Assembly: GCA_003506635.1 (NCBI GenBank)
Contig: DNZB01000211.1
Coordinates: 4,682-10,641 of the forward strand
Direction: 5' to 3'
Length of the DNA stretch: 5,960 bases
Source of the DNA: Parvularcula sp.
GTDB taxonomy: Bacteria > Pseudomonadota > Alphaproteobacteria > Caulobacterales > Parvularculaceae
Of this stretch, positions 5,305 to 5,960 are shown in pieces. The notes beneath the pieces are model-generated. The model saw only the letters and a program-made list of their open reading frames with translations. It was not told where the DNA came from and made no database searches. The position numbers and the translations under genes were made by a program. Positions within the stretch are counted from its first letter, which is position 1; every line of letters begins with the position of its first letter.

Positions 5305-5960
5305 GGTTGCGCTGGAGCTTAAGGGCGTCAGCCGGCGCTATGGCGAACTCGTGATCTTGCAGCCCTCGGATCTTGTCCTCCGGCGCGGCGAGACCGTGGC
5401 GTTGCTGGGGCCTTCCGGTTCGGGCAAGTCGTCGCTCCTCCATGTCGCGGGCCTCCTCGAACGGCCAAGCGCCGGAGAGGTGTTTGTCGCGGGAATGGCG
5501 ACGACAGGGCTCGACGACGCCGCGCGCACGCGTCTGCGCCGTGATCACCTCGGATTCGTCTATCAGTTCCATCATCTGCTCCCCGAATTCACGGCGCTCG
5601 ACAATGTGGCGCTGCCCCAGCTCATCCGCGGCGTCGCGCGCGCGGCCGCCGACGCCGAGGCCGCCCGGCTATTGACCGCGATGGGACTTGGCGAGCGCTT
5701 GACGCATCAGCCCGGGCAATTATCGGGCGGCGAACAGCAGCGCACGGCGATCGCGCGCGCGCTCGCCAATCACCCGCGCGTTCTTCTGGCGGACGAGCCG
5801 ACCGGCAATCTCGATCCGAAGACCTCCGAGCGCGTGTTCGATGCGCTGCTCGAGATGGTGCGCGCCGAAGGTCTTTCCGCCTTGATCGCGACGCACGACC
5901 ACCGCCTTGCGCGCCGTCTCGACCGGGTGATCGTCATCCGCGACCAGCGGCTCGTCGAGG
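5297..5960 (+). CDS. lolD: Lipoprotein-releasing ABC transporter ATP-binding protein LolD, 3' end beyond window
   Basis: LolD is the cytoplasmic ATPase that powers the LolC/E permease. The 221 visible residues contain every ABC motif: Walker A GPSGSGKS (38-45), the Q-loop at Gln90, the signature LSGGEQQ (142-148), Walker B VLLADEP (162-168), the D-loop NLD (171-173) and the switch His200. [18 protein letters not shown] (87-104) is a LolD-specific stretch that separates it from MacB- or FtsE-type ATPases. ATG 5297 lies inside the end of lolC (8-nt overlap), with GAGG (5284-5287) 9 nt upstream, so it is probably coupled to lolC translation. E. coli LolD has about 233 residues, so only around ten are likely missing past the right edge. 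From recalled rhizobial gene order, dnaE may follow. Confidence 0.96.
   Translation, partial: MSEVALELKGVSRRYGELVILQPSDLVLRRGETVALLGPSGSGKSSLLHVAGLLERPSAGEVFVAGMATTGLDDAARTRLRRDHLGFVYQFHHLLPEFTALDNVALPQLIRGVARAAADAEAARLLTAMGLGERLTHQPGQLSGGEQQRTAIARALANHPRVLLADEPTGNLDPKTSERVFDALLEMVRAEGLSALIATHDHRLARRLDRVIVIRDQRLVE

Noticed and set aside
1..5960. Mobile element, defence island, CRISPR or other novel system
   Set aside because: There are no transposase, integrase, nuclease or toxin motifs, no direct-repeat arrays and no obvious composition break. The window is largely conserved housekeeping genes.

Overview
This is a GC-rich stretch of bacterial chromosome, most likely from an alphaproteobacterium (Rhizobiales or a close relative). 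Three things point there: the NuoF C-terminus reads like alphaproteobacterial complex I, the prolyl-tRNA synthetase is the short form without a full editing insertion, and proS is followed directly by lolC and lolD. From memory, rhizobial genomes often carry proS-lolC-lolD-dnaE in that order. Every gene is on the + strand, and no insertion sequence, CRISPR array, tRNA, rRNA or prophage gene is visible.

Layout: (1) 1-273 is the 3' end of nuoF, carrying all four cysteines of its 4Fe-4S site. (2) 274-488 is a spacer with several small hairpins that probably ends the nuoF transcript and feeds the next gene. (3) 489-842 is an HU-family DNA-binding protein with a Lys/Ala/Pro-rich N-terminal tail, followed by a very clear intrinsic terminator. 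(4) 913-1730 is a translationally coupled pair, a YCII-domain protein and a PaiA-like GNAT acetyltransferase; both start with GTG and they overlap by 4 nt. (5) 1783-2115 encodes a small, unrecognised, probably exported protein. (6) A long imperfect hairpin (2127-2164) precedes ybjQ (2193-2510). (7) A possible sigma-70-type promoter (2524-2553) leads into a tight proS-lolC-lolD cluster (2584 to the window end), with an 18-nt gap and then an 8-nt overlap. lolD is cut by the right edge only a few residues from its expected end.

Functionally this is mostly housekeeping: respiration (nuoF), nucleoid structure (HU), proline charging (proS) and release of outer-membrane lipoproteins from the inner membrane (LolC permease with LolD ATPase). 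The YCII, GNAT, small exported protein and YbjQ genes form a less characterised accessory block between the conserved parts.

I found no convincing evidence of a new multi-gene system. The best second looks are the unknown exported protein, the HU terminator that runs directly into the next gene's ribosome-binding site, the hairpin before ybjQ, and nuoF being followed by HU rather than nuoG.
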